Shown here piece after piece: positions 7,532 through 15,862 of a stretch of DNA of 64,000 nt (within the stretch, counting starts at the first letter, position 1; every line of letters starts with the position of its first letter). The notes beneath the pieces are model-generated. The model was given only the letters and a program-made list of their open reading frames with translations. It searched no databases and was not told where the DNA came from. A program made the translations under genes and the position numbers. Where the stretch lies: contig CASEOO010000002.1 of assembly GCA_949289565.1 (NCBI GenBank), forward strand, positions 1 to 64,000, written 5' to 3'. This DNA is from an uncultured Bacteroidales bacterium (lineage in GTDB: Bacteria; Bacteroidota; Bacteroidia; Bacteroidales; UBA932).

Positions 7532-8678
7532 TTAGTCCTGGACTATGACAAGAGGGAAACCTCCGTCATTGTTCTCTTCATAGCTCCATCCTGTCCCTGC
7601 CAGGGCAGAGTTCATGTCAGTCATGGCAGATGCCCAGCCGGTCTCATCCGTCACTTTTACGGCGTTTTTGTCAGTGCCGTTCACGCCGCCGATGCCATAT
7701 TGAGGAGGATTTGCAGCTCCTGTGGAGATGCTCCAGCAGCAGGCAGATGCCGTACCGCCAGTCTGTTCTCCGATGACTCCTCCGACCCTGTCATATCCGG
7801 CCACATCGCCGTCGGCTAAATAGGACGCCGTAATAGTCCCTGAATTCAAACCGGCCACACCTCCGACATAAGTCGGGGTCGTGTCCGACAAGCCATGGAT
7901 AATTCCGGAGGCGTAGCATGCCGTTATGGTACAGCCTGCGTTATTGTAGCCTGTGATGCCACCGGTATCGCCTTGAATAAAACACGCCGGCATTGACCTG
8001 TTGCCTGATATAGCCGAGGTCTTCGACAGTGGATATTATGTAAGGGTCCGTTTCAGTACCGTTTCCTGTCCAAAAGTCCCTGATTACGGTGAGTCTGTAC
8101 GTGCCGGTTACTTTTCCGTTTTCCAAAAGTGCCGCTTCCACCAATGCTTCGGAGCCCAAAGTCTCTGCCGTGAACACGAGTGTACCATCTTCGTCTTCTA
8201 CGGACCATCCTTCGCCTTCGAGGATGCGCACGGAGACCTTGCTTTCACCCGTTGCCGCGTATGATATATTGCCATTGGCAAGATTTACCGTTTCTGACAG
8301 GTCCGAAAGGAGAGCCCCGTTCAGGTAAAACGCTATGCCGTTTTCAATATATTTCGGGACATTGAATGCCGTCCCGTCAGACAAGGTGAAAATGACGTAA
8401 TCCTCGTTAGAGGAATCTACCGAAAGGAAAAATGAGTCCCCGTTCTCTCCTGAAACGCGTATCCATGTCTTGCCTTCATCCACGCTCAAATAAACGCCTT
8501 CATCCACGATGTCCTTATTGTCTGCGTCAGCGGCAATGCCTTGAGAAATCAGATCCTCTCCGGTGGAAAGCTGGGGAACAGCAATGTTGACCCGGAGAGG
8601 CTCGTCCTGGTCGCCAGTCAGGAGTTCTCCGTCCAATGTCCAGTACCAGTTTCCGTCATCTTCCTGTGTTATGTTTTT
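7532..8678 (-). pseudogene. decayed surface protein with DUF4988-like and GLUG-like segments
   Basis: On the minus strand the coding trace opens with ITQEDDGNWYWTLDGELL (8672 down to about 8619), typical of DUF4988-like domains of Bacteroidales cell-surface proteins. It has no start codon: an in-frame TAA stands at 8679-8681. After about 225 codons the frame is lost near 7985 and continues in another frame as a Gly/Thr-rich, GLUG-like repeat region (YVGGVAGLNSGTITASY, DRVGGVIGEQTGGTASACCW) to the stop at 7532. So both the 5' end (signal peptide) and the frame are missing. I read it as the remnant of a secreted or lipid-anchored protein. It abuts the end of the DUF1015 gene. Confidence 0.75.
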
Positions 8679-8687
8679 TTATGTTGT

Positions 8688-9926
8688 TTATTCCAATTTA
8701 TGAATGGCAAGTCCGCTGCGGAGCTTCGGCTCGAACCACGTGGTCTTAGGAGGCATGATATTGCCGGAATCGGCTATATCCACTATCTGTTTCATCGAGA
8801 CAGGATAGAGGGCGAAGGCCACGGCCATCTCTCCGCTGTCCACTCTTTTCGACAGCTCTCCGAGGCCGCGGATTCCGCCTACGAAGTCTATTCTCTTGTC
8901 AGTTCTCAGATCCTTGATGCCGAGTATCTTGTCCAGAACCAGGCTGGACAAGATGGTCACGTCAAGCACTCCGATAGGATCAGAATCATCATATCTTCCT
9001 TCCTTGGCCTCAAGTGAATACCATTCTCCTCCGAGGTACATGGAGAAATTGTGCAGATGGCCTGGCTTGTATATGCCGGCGCCTTTCTTTTCCACGATGA
9101 AATCTTTTTCCAGGGCTTTCAGGAAATCTTCAGGAGACAGACCGTTGAGGTCTTTGACTACGCGGTTGTAGTCTATGATGGTGAGCTGGCTTTCAGGGAA
9201 GGCCACGGCCATGAAGAAATTGTACTCTTCATCTCCAGTGTGCCCGGAATTCCCGGTGCGCTTTTCTGCTCCCACACGCGCGGCGGCCGCAGTTCTGTGA
9301 TGTCCGTCAGCGACATAAAAGGCCGGGATATCCTTGAATATCTCGGTGATGCGCTTTATCGTATCGTCATCGTCGATCACCCAGAAATGATGTCCGAAAC
9401 CGTCTTCAGCCGTGAAGTCATATTCCGGCTTCCCCGCAGTGTATTTCCTTACTATGGCATCGATTTCGGCATTGTCCGGATAGGAAAAGAATACCGGCTC
9501 GATATTCGCGTTCTGTATCCTGACATGAATCATCCTGTCGTCTTCCTTGTCTTTTCTGGTCAGCTCGTGCTTTTTGATTTTCCCTTCAGAGTAGTCGTCA
9601 GTGTGGGCACAGAGCACCAGCCCGTACTGGGTCTTGCCGTTCATGGTCTGCGCGTATATGTAGTAGCATGGCTTGCTGTCCTGCACCAGCCATCCTTTTT
9701 CCTGCCATTCCTTGAAATTCTTTACAGCCTGGTCATATACTTCCTGGCTGTGTTCGTCCGGCATGGGTTCAAAGTCTATTTCCGGTTTTGTAATATGCAG
9801 CAGAGACTTTTCAGAAGCTTCAGCCTTGGCTTCGGCTGAATTCAGCACATCATACGGACGTGCCGCTACCTCTTCTGCAATCTCCTTAGGCGGCCTTACT
9901 GCCGCAAATGGTTTGATTCGTACCAT
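8688..9926 (-). CDS. DUF1015 family protein
   Basis: A 412-aa cytoplasmic protein of the DUF1015 family, which has no settled function but is regularly found after serC-serA in Bacteroidales. Visible family features are VRIKPFAAVRPPKEIAEEV at the N terminus, VADGHHRTAAAARVG in the middle and LRTDKRIDFVGGIRGLGEL near the end. The ATG at 9926 fits the conserved beginning; an in-frame start at 10019 would translate the repeat copy C hairpin and is rejected. It is the third gene of the serC-serA-DUF1015 operon, separated from serA by 95 bases holding that repeat. The conserved neighbourhood suggests a link to serine metabolism, which is inference. Confidence 0.88.
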   Translation of the reverse strand: MVRIKPFAAVRPPKEIAEEVAARPYDVLNSAEAKAEASEKSLLHITKPEIDFEPMPDEHSQEVYDQAVKNFKEWQEKGWLVQDSKPCYYIYAQTMNGKTQYGLVLCAHTDDYSEGKIKKHELTRKDKEDDRMIHVRIQNANIEPVFFSYPDNAEIDAIVRKYTAGKPEYDFTAEDGFGHHFWVIDDDDTIKRITEIFKDIPAFYVADGHHRTAAAARVGAEKRTGNSGHTGDEEYNFFMAVAFPESQLTIIDYNRVVKDLNGLSPEDFLKALEKDFIVEKKGAGIYKPGHLHNFSMYLGGEWYSLEAKEGRYDDSDPIGVLDVTILSSLVLDKILGIKDLRTDKRIDFVGGIRGLGELSKRVDSGEMAVAFALYPVSMKQIVDIADSGNIMPPKTTWFEPKLRSGLAIHKLE

Positions 9927-9963
9927 AATCTTGATTATAAGTTTTGTGTTATTGGTCAAATCA

Positions 9964-10020
9964 GTCTTTCGGAGAAAGACGTTTGAGGGTGACCCAAAAC
10001 ATTTTCGGGTCACCCTCAAA
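9964..10020. repeat. modular hairpin repeat, copy C
   Basis: GTCTTTC-gga-GAAAGAC (9964-9980) is followed at once by a hairpin with 14-bp perfect arms (9982-9995 and 10007-10020) and an 11-base loop. CAGTCTTTCG, AGAAAGACG and TTTGAGGGTGACC are the same modules, in the same order, as at 1156-1188. It fills the space between serA and the DUF1015 gene inside one operon, touching the serA stop region, and could lower read-through into DUF1015. Confidence 0.85.
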
Positions 10021-10021
10021 A

Positions 10022-10942
10022 CTACTTGTTCACCTGGAATCTTGTGTTTCCGGTCGCGAAGAAATCCACAATTTGAGACGCCGCCGCAAGTCCGGCATTG
10101 ACATTGGCTTCAGCCGTCTCAGCGCCCATTTTTTTCGGCGTGGCAAACACCCTCTTCCCGAATTTTTCGTTCAGCTCAGCCTGGCAGTCAGCCGCGATGT
10201 CGGTGATATATTTCAAGTCAGGCCGGTCTGTCAGAGCTTTCACCAGTTCAGCCTCGTTGATGATTTCCTTGCGGGCTGTGTTCAGCAGGCATCCTCCGGC
10301 AGGCATCAGCGTGATGAGTCCGTAGCCGATGGACCTTTTGGTTTCAGGAGTGGCTGGTATGTGCAGAGATATGAAGTTGCACTCTTTGTACATCTGCTCA
10401 ATTGATTCAGCCGGTATCACTCCGTCTGCCGCCATCTTGTCTGCCGGCACATAAGGGTCGAATGCCATCACGTCCATGCCGAGGCATTTGGCTTTCTGCG
10501 CCACCAGCTTTCCAACATTCCCATAAGCCTGTATACCCAGCTTCTTCCCTTTGATTTCACTTCCTGTCCCTGGAGTGAACTGGTTCCGGGACATGTATAT
10601 CATCATGGAGACGGCCAGCTCTGCGACAGCGTTTGAGTTCTGCCCAGGAGTGTTCATGGCAACGATATTCTTTGCAGTGCAGGCCTCAAGATTGATATTG
10701 TCATATCCTGCACCGGCCCTTACCACGATTTTCAGATTTTTCGCGGCATCTATGACTTCGGCTGTGACTTTGTCAGACCTGACGATGAGCGCGTCCACGT
10801 CGGCCACGGCCTTGACGAGCTTTTCAGGAGAGTCATATTTTTCCAGCAGCAAGACTTCATGCCCGGCTTTCTGCGCTATTTCTTTCATTCCGTTGACAGC
10901 CGCGGCCGCGAACGGTTTTTCTGTGGCTATAAGTATTTTCAT
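10022..10942 (-). CDS. serA: D-3-phosphoglycerate dehydrogenase, short form
   Basis: Oxidises 3-phosphoglycerate with NAD+, the first step of serine synthesis. At 306 aa it contains only the substrate and nucleotide-binding domains; the C-terminal ACT domain that gives serine feedback in E. coli SerA is absent. RAGAGYDN (75-82) and the catalytic Arg224 in NTARKEI are present. The position where most D-2-hydroxyacid dehydrogenases have the catalytic TPH histidine reads ATPKKMG, with Lys270. The dinucleotide loop reads AYGNVG (139-144) instead of GxGxxG. A His-to-Lys change is known in the ACT-less type III enzymes (e.g. Entamoeba). It lies 6 bases after serC, so it is co-translated. Confidence 0.9.
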   Translation of the reverse strand: MKILIATEKPFAAAAVNGMKEIAQKAGHEVLLLEKYDSPEKLVKAVADVDALIVRSDKVTAEVIDAAKNLKIVVRAGAGYDNINLEACTAKNIVAMNTPGQNSNAVAELAVSMMIYMSRNQFTPGTGSEIKGKKLGIQAYGNVGKLVAQKAKCLGMDVMAFDPYVPADKMAADGVIPAESIEQMYKECNFISLHIPATPETKRSIGYGLITLMPAGGCLLNTARKEIINEAELVKALTDRPDLKYITDIAADCQAELNEKFGKRVFATPKKMGAETAEANVNAGLAAASQIVDFFATGNTRFQVNK

Positions 10943-10948
10943 GGTTGT

Positions 10949-12022
10949 TTACTTTTTCATTGATTCGAATTCCTGCATGCATTTTACCAGAGCTTCCACG
11001 CTCTCTACAGGGCAGGCATTGTAGATGGACGCCCTGAATCCGCCGACGGACCTGTGGCCTTTGATGCCCAGCATGCCCTGTCCTTTCGCGAACTCGAGGA
11101 ATTCGTCCTGCAGGCTCTCGTATCCCGGAGCCATCACGAAGCATACGTTCATGTCAGAACGGTCTTCCTTGGCCGCAGTTCCGATGAACAGAGGATTCCT
11201 GTCGATTTCAGCATACAGCATGTCGGCTTTTTTCCTGTTGATTTCATAGATTGCCTCCACTCCGCCGATTTCTTTCAGCCATTTCAGTGTCTCGTACATC
11301 ACATAGATAGGGAATACCGGAGGAGTGTTGAACATGGAGCCTCCGTCGATATGCGTCTGGTAATTCAGCATTGTAGGAATATAGCGGCTCACCTTCCCGA
11401 GAGCATCTTTCTTCACGATGGCGAAAGCGACTCCGGCAGGGCCGACATTCTTCTGGGCGCCTCCGTATACCAGCGCATATTTGCTGATGTCGCGAGGCCT
11501 GCTCATGATGTCTGACGACATGTCTGCGATGAGCGGCACCGGGCTGTCTATGTCTTCCTTGATCTGCGTCCCGTAGATGGTGTTGTTCGTGGTGATATGG
11601 AAGTAGTCCAGGTCAGAAGGAATCTCATATCCCTTAGGAATATAATTATATGTAGTGTCGGCTGACGATGCTACAGCGTAAGCTTCGCCTATGCCCTTGG
11701 CTTCTTTCATGGCTTTCTTTGCCCACACCCCTGTCTCCAGGTAGCCGGCCTTCTTCTCCAGGAAGTTCATAGCCACGCAGAGGAACTGCAGGCTGGCTCC
11801 GCCTCCCATGAACAGCACCTCGTGGGTGTCAGGAATGTGCAAAAGTTCTTTCCAAAGGGCGCGACAGTCATCCATTACCTGTACCCACTCCTTCGACCTG
11901 TGGGAAATGCTGATGACAGGCACTCCTGTGCCCTTGAAATCTTTCAATGCCTCGATAGCCTTGTCGACGGCCTGCTGCGGAAGCACGCAAGGACCGGCGA
12001 AGAAATTGTGAACTTTTTTCAT
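10949..12022 (-). CDS. serC: phosphoserine aminotransferase
   Basis: A 357-aa class V aminotransferase that converts 3-phosphohydroxypyruvate and glutamate to phosphoserine, using pyridoxal phosphate; second step of serine synthesis. The PLP lysine is Lys191 in [12 protein letters not shown]. The N terminus [10 protein letters not shown] and the substrate loop ISHRSKEW (39-46) are typical, and [15 protein letters not shown] sits near the C terminus. The length is normal for the family. It is the first gene of serC-serA-DUF1015. The start at 12022 is preceded by a very AT-rich stretch (12023-12070) that should contain the promoter. Confidence 0.95.
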   Translation of the reverse strand: MKKVHNFFAGPCVLPQQAVDKAIEALKDFKGTGVPVISISHRSKEWVQVMDDCRALWKELLHIPDTHEVLFMGGGASLQFLCVAMNFLEKKAGYLETGVWAKKAMKEAKGIGEAYAVASSADTTYNYIPKGYEIPSDLDYFHITTNNTIYGTQIKEDIDSPVPLIADMSSDIMSRPRDISKYALVYGGAQKNVGPAGVAFAIVKKDALGKVSRYIPTMLNYQTHIDGGSMFNTPPVFPIYVMYETLKWLKEIGGVEAIYEINRKKADMLYAEIDRNPLFIGTAAKEDRSDMNVCFVMAPGYESLQDEFLEFAKGQGMLGIKGHRSVGGFRASIYNACPVESVEALVKCMQEFESMKK

Positions 12023-12153
12023 AACCGATTTGATATTAAAATATCGATAAATTTAATAAAATTATTTCAATCTTGACTCCCGGCAATGCGGGTGATTGAT
12101 CCGAGCCTCCGGCCCTGTCCCTTCCTGACCTTTGCTTTGCCTGCATATCTTGA

Positions 12154-12612
12154 TCAGAACAGGCTTTTTATGTCTGACCGTTTCTCGCAATAATGGCACA
12201 GGAGCGTGGTCTCTCCATTTTCCTCGATGACAGTGAACCTCGTGCGGACAGGCTGGTGGTTCGTAATGCATTTCGGATTCATGCACTTTGCAATGCCTGT
12301 GATCTCATGAGGCATAGTCAGCTGTTTCTTTTCCACTACCCTGAAATCCTTGATGATGTTCACTGTGGCATGCGGCGCTATCAACGCCAGCTTGTTCAAT
12401 TCTTCATCCTGGAAAAACCGGTCAGCTATCTTTATGATGCCTTTCCTTCCGAACAGCTTGCTGTTCAAATTGATGCCTATGGTGATCTGGTTTTCTATCC
12501 CTTTCAGGCCCAGGATGTCCAGAGCCTTGTATACATTTTCAGCCGGTATGTGGTCCAGCACTGTCCCGTTTTCCAGGGCGCTGACTTTCAATTCCTTGTT
12601 TATGCTTTCCAT
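12154..12612 (-). CDS. pyrI: aspartate carbamoyltransferase regulatory subunit
   Basis: A 152-aa subunit that binds CTP or ATP and bridges the catalytic trimers of aspartate carbamoyltransferase, giving feedback control of pyrimidine synthesis. The allosteric domain opens with LKVSALENGTVLDHIP. The C-terminal zinc domain has its four cysteines in CMNPKC and CHYC. The start at 12612 is chosen because it matches the usual length; a longer frame from 12684 would overlap the end of pyrB and add residues unlike the family. It lies 50 bases after pyrB in the same operon. The gap 12023-12153 after it has a small CCCG/CGGG hairpin but no clear terminator. Confidence 0.93.
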   Translation of the reverse strand: MESINKELKVSALENGTVLDHIPAENVYKALDILGLKGIENQITIGINLNSKLFGRKGIIKIADRFFQDEELNKLALIAPHATVNIIKDFRVVEKKQLTMPHEITGIAKCMNPKCITNHQPVRTRFTVIEENGETTLLCHYCEKRSDIKSLF

Positions 12613-12662
12613 TGTGATCTGTATTCTGCGTGTGACAATAGCCATTTCTGCCAGGCATTCCG

Positions 12663-13568
12663 CTACCTGTATCCGAGCAGGCACGAGATGATGGCCATCC
12701 TGACATACAGACCGTTTTCGGCCTGTTTGAAATACCAGGCATACGGTGTCTCGTCTACGTCCTGGTCTATTTCATTCACTCTCGGAAGCGGATGCAGGAT
12801 TTTCATGTTAGGCCTCACACCTTCCAGCATGGAGGCTTTCAGCCTGTAAACATCCTTCACTTTCTCGTACTCCATCGGGTCTGTGAATCTTTCCTGCTGC
12901 ACCCTGGTCATATACAGGATGTCGCAGTCGTCCAGATGCTCCTCCAGAGACCTGGTCTCGGTATATTTGATACCTCTTTTGTCCAGAAAGTCCTTGTATT
13001 CCACGGGCATCCTGAGTTCATCAGGGGCGGTGAACACGAATTCAGGGCTGAAATGCGACATCGCCTGCAGCAGGGAATGCGTCGTCCTTCCGTATTTCAG
13101 GTCTCCGACCATGTTGATTTTCAGATGTTCCAGCCTGCCTTGCGTCTGCATGATGGTGTACAGGTCCAGCAGAGTTTGGGAAGGATGCTGGTTCGCTCCG
13201 TCGCCGGCGTTGACCACAGGGACGGAAGAAACCTCCGACGCGTATCTCGAGCTGCCTTCGAGAGGATGCCTCATGATGATCATATCCACATAGTTCGACA
13301 CCATTTTTATGGTATCTTTCAGTGTCTCTCCCTTGCTTACGCTGGTGTTGGCAGCGTCAGAGAACCCTATGACCTTCGCCCCGAGCCTGTTCACTGCCGT
13401 CTCGAAACTCAGCCTGGTCCTGGTGGACGGCTCGAAGAAGATACATGCTATCACCTTGCCTTCCAGAATATTCTGAACCCGGTTTTTCTCGAACTCCTTA
13501 GCCGTTTCGAGCACGTGCAGAATATCCTCCTTGCTGAAATCCTGGATTGAAATAAGACTTTTATTCAT
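12663..13568 (-). CDS. pyrB: aspartate carbamoyltransferase catalytic subunit
   Basis: A 301-aa enzyme joining carbamoyl phosphate and aspartate to carbamoyl aspartate, the committed step of pyrimidine synthesis. Key motifs are the carbamoyl-phosphate loop [11 protein letters not shown] near residues 51-61, [12 protein letters not shown] near 99-110, [11 protein letters not shown] near 128-138 and [10 protein letters not shown] near 262-271. The length is normal. It is the first gene of the pyrB-pyrI operon; with PyrI it should form the allosteric dodecamer. No attenuator or PyrR-like leader is visible in the 83 bases between its start and the next gene. Confidence 0.96.
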   Translation of the reverse strand: MNKSLISIQDFSKEDILHVLETAKEFEKNRVQNILEGKVIACIFFEPSTRTRLSFETAVNRLGAKVIGFSDAANTSVSKGETLKDTIKMVSNYVDMIIMRHPLEGSSRYASEVSSVPVVNAGDGANQHPSQTLLDLYTIMQTQGRLEHLKINMVGDLKYGRTTHSLLQAMSHFSPEFVFTAPDELRMPVEYKDFLDKRGIKYTETRSLEEHLDDCDILYMTRVQQERFTDPMEYEKVKDVYRLKASMLEGVRPNMKILHPLPRVNEIDQDVDETPYAWYFKQAENGLYVRMAIISCLLGYR

Positions 13569-13651
13569 TGTGTTATCGCCGGTCCGGCGTGTTGTTTAAT
13601 ATGGTTTTATATTCCTGCTGCCCTTCGGGCAATGATAAATCTATCATAGGC

Positions 13652-14281
13652 TCAGCCTGACACTTTTTCAGCCAGGCAGCCGCCCGTTTTCTGTATCATG
13701 TCCAGAAAAGTGTCCACCAGCGACAGCCTCACATCAGTCTCCAGCCTGCATTCCATGCCGAAATCCTGGTTTCTGGCTGAAAGCCCGAGGTCTTTCAATA
13801 TTTTCATCACCCCGTTCATCTCCATATATCCGAAAGTCAGCCGGAAATGCTCTGCCGCCGTCTTTTCAATTATAGAGGCGTTTGCCAGGGCATCCGCCGC
13901 AGATGTCTTGTAAGCCCGTATAAGTCCCGGTATCCCCAGCTTGATGCCGCCGAAATACCTCACCACCACTATCAGGATGTCGCTCAGTTCCAGCGAGTCT
14001 ATCTGCCCCAGTATCGGCCTCCCCGCAGAAGATGACGGCTCTCCGTCGTCGTTCGCCCTGAATAGATCGCGCCTGTATCCCAGCCGCCATGCATAGCAAT
14101 GATGCCTGGCATCGTGGTATTCCTTCTTCAAGGATGCGACTATGTCTTTGATTTCCTGTTCGCTGGAAACCGGATACGCATGGGCAATGAATCTGCTTCC
14201 ATTGTCCTTGAAGAGCCCTTTGGAGGGCCCTTCAATGCTTCTGTATGTATCCTTGTGCGGTGTCGTCGCGTCCATAAGCAT
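13652..14281 (-). CDS. yigZ: YigZ/IMPACT family protein
   Basis: A 209-aa protein of the YigZ family (UPF0029/IMPACT N-terminal domain), related to eukaryotic IMPACT. The conserved core is YHDARHHCYAWRLG near residues 55-68, NDDGEPSSSAGRPIL near 77-91, and VVRYFGGIKLGIPGLIRAY near 106-124. A small C-terminal DUF1949-like domain follows. The cellular role is unsettled; a link to translation or nucleic-acid binding has been suggested for homologues. The start could be 14281 or the second Met at 14275. It is divergent from the gene at 14368 and shares its upstream region. Confidence 0.88.
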   Translation of the reverse strand: MLMDATTPHKDTYRSIEGPSKGLFKDNGSRFIAHAYPVSSEQEIKDIVASLKKEYHDARHHCYAWRLGYRRDLFRANDDGEPSSSAGRPILGQIDSLELSDILIVVVRYFGGIKLGIPGLIRAYKTSAADALANASIIEKTAAEHFRLTFGYMEMNGVMKILKDLGLSARNQDFGMECRLETDVRLSLVDTFLDMIQKTGGCLAEKVSG

Positions 14282-14305
14282 TCAAAAATAGTGTTTTTTA
14301 TATTA

Positions 14306-14339
14306 TTTTGCAACGGCAATGAAATATTTTGTACCTTTG
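14306..14339 (+). promoter_or_regulatory. consensus Bacteroidetes promoter
   Basis: TTTTG (14306-14310), a 21-base spacer and TACCTTTG (14332-14339) match the TTTG / TAnnTTTG consensus. Transcription would start about 20 bases before the ATG at 14368, which supports that start rather than an in-frame ATG at 14329 lying inside the promoter. Confidence 0.7.
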
Positions 14340-14367
14340 GTCTCCGATGCAAAATTATACGTTATTT

Positions 14368-14922
14368 ATGGTACTCAGATATAGGGTTTCTCTTCCGGGC
14401 ATAAAGGGTTTTGCCAGGATTTATGAAGTCAAGGACAGCATGACGCTGTATACTTTCCACAAGCAGATGAGAGCTGACATGGATTTTCCCCAGGACCAGA
14501 TGGTGCTTTTCAAGGCTCTGGACCAGGATGGTGCAGTAGTGGCGCGTTATGGCATTTTCGACCTTGGGGCAGGTACGATAGATTCAGTGACGCTTGCACA
14601 GACATTGAAGAAAGGTGTGTCGTCTTTCGTCTATTTCTACGATACTACGAATGCGAAAAGTGTCATAGTGACGTATGAGGGGGAAGCTGAGTCCCGTCCT
14701 GATGCAGTGTATCCTCTTCTTGTGGAATCGAAGGGCCCGAATCCTGTCGAATTTGAAAATGGGTATGTGGCTTATGAGGACCTGCCTGATGACAAGAAAA
14801 GAAAGCCTCTGGCAGATGACGGAGATGATGACGATTTCGATGACGACGATACGGACCTCGATGCTGAGGTTGACGATGATGAAGACGGGAAGGAGGTATA
14901 TGACGAGGATGAGGAGATATAG
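14368..14922 (+). CDS. plasmid pRiA4b ORF-3-like protein with acidic tail
   Basis: A 184-aa cytoplasmic protein whose first about 150 residues resemble the pRiA4b ORF-3 family (RYRVSLPGIKGFARIYEVKD, LYTFHKQM, FYDTTNAKSVIVTYEGE). That family is widespread and its function is not established. The last 45 residues are almost all Asp and Glu, giving a strongly acidic, probably disordered tail. The start at 14368 is chosen from the promoter at 14306-14339. It lies 12 bases before miaA, so the two are probably co-transcribed; this pairing is common in Bacteroidales. Confidence 0.82.
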   Translation: MVLRYRVSLPGIKGFARIYEVKDSMTLYTFHKQMRADMDFPQDQMVLFKALDQDGAVVARYGIFDLGAGTIDSVTLAQTLKKGVSSFVYFYDTTNAKSVIVTYEGEAESRPDAVYPLLVESKGPNPVEFENGYVAYEDLPDDKKRKPLADDGDDDDFDDDDTDLDAEVDDDEDGKEVYDEDEEI

Positions 14923-14934
14923 AAAGTCCCCGGC

Positions 14935-15798
14935 ATGGGCAGAAAACTGATTATAATACTGGGTCCGACAGCTGTCGGCAAGACTGAATACAGTATCAAG
15001 GAGGCTCTGAAATATGGGTCTCCTGTCATTTCATGCGATTCCAGGCAGATATACAGGGAGATGACTATCGGCACTGCAGTGCCTGATCCAGAGCAGCTTT
15101 CAGCCGTCAGGCACTATTTCATACATTCACATTCTGCTCAGAACCTGTATTCCGCAGGAAAATATGAGGTGGAAGCCATGGCCCTGGTGGAGCGGCTTTT
15201 TGAAGAGGGCCACGACACCCTGGTGATGGCCGGAGGGTCCGGCTTCTATATCGATGCATTCTGCCGTGGTCTGGACGACTTTCCCCCTGTGGATATGGAG
15301 CTCAGGGATTCGCTCAATTCCCGGCTCATGGAAGAGGGCGTGGAGTCTTTGCGCCTCGACCTGAAGCGCCTTGATCCGGATTCATACGCTTCTATAGATA
15401 TCGCAAACGGGCAGAGAGTTGTCAGAGCCCTGGAGGTATGTCTGTCTTCAGGACGGCCGTTTTCATCGTTCAAGACATCTCCGTCCAGAAAACGAAGCTT
15501 CGAGATAGAGAAAACAGGTCTGTCCAGACCCCGCGACGTACTGTATGACAGAATCAACAGGCGGGTGCTCCAGATGCTGGACTCCGGCCTTGTAGATGAG
15601 GTCAGAAGCCTGTCCGGCCTGCGCAGCCTGCCGGCGTTGAACACAGTAGGGTACAAGGAAATATTCCAGTACCTGGACGGGGATATCTCTTTGCCACGGG
15701 CTGTGGAGCTGATACAGAGAAACACCAGACATTATGCCAGGAAACAGCTCATATATTGGTCCCGTGACCCTGACATTGCCTGGAAAGAACTGGCGTGA
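14935..15798 (+). CDS. miaA: tRNA dimethylallyltransferase
   Basis: A 287-aa enzyme that adds a dimethylallyl group to N6 of A37 in tRNAs reading codons that begin with U. The P-loop GPTAVGKTEYS is at residues 9-19, the substrate motif DSRQIYREM at about 37-45, and NTVGYKEIFQYLDG near 238-251 with ARKQLIYW near the C terminus. The length is slightly short but normal for the phylum. It follows the pRiA4b-like gene by 12 bases and is convergent with sppA. Confidence 0.95.
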   Translation: MGRKLIIILGPTAVGKTEYSIKEALKYGSPVISCDSRQIYREMTIGTAVPDPEQLSAVRHYFIHSHSAQNLYSAGKYEVEAMALVERLFEEGHDTLVMAGGSGFYIDAFCRGLDDFPPVDMELRDSLNSRLMEEGVESLRLDLKRLDPDSYASIDIANGQRVVRALEVCLSSGRPFSSFKTSPSRKRSFEIEKTGLSRPRDVLYDRINRRVLQMLDSGLVDEVRSLSGLRSLPALNTVGYKEIFQYLDGDISLPRAVELIQRNTRHYARKQLIYWSRDPDIAWKELA

Positions 15799-15862
15799 TG
15801 CTGTGTTGTCGAGGGAACGGTCCAGAAGTAGTTCCGGGCCGCCCTCGCAGATGTCAGCTCCG

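Noticed and set aside
9927-10019. N-terminal extension of the DUF1015 protein
   Set aside because: The extra codons come from the copy C hairpins; the family begins at VRIKPFAAV.
12023-12153. riboswitch in front of serC
   Set aside because: The gap is AT-rich near serC and has only a 4-bp stem near pyrI; no known riboswitch core is visible.
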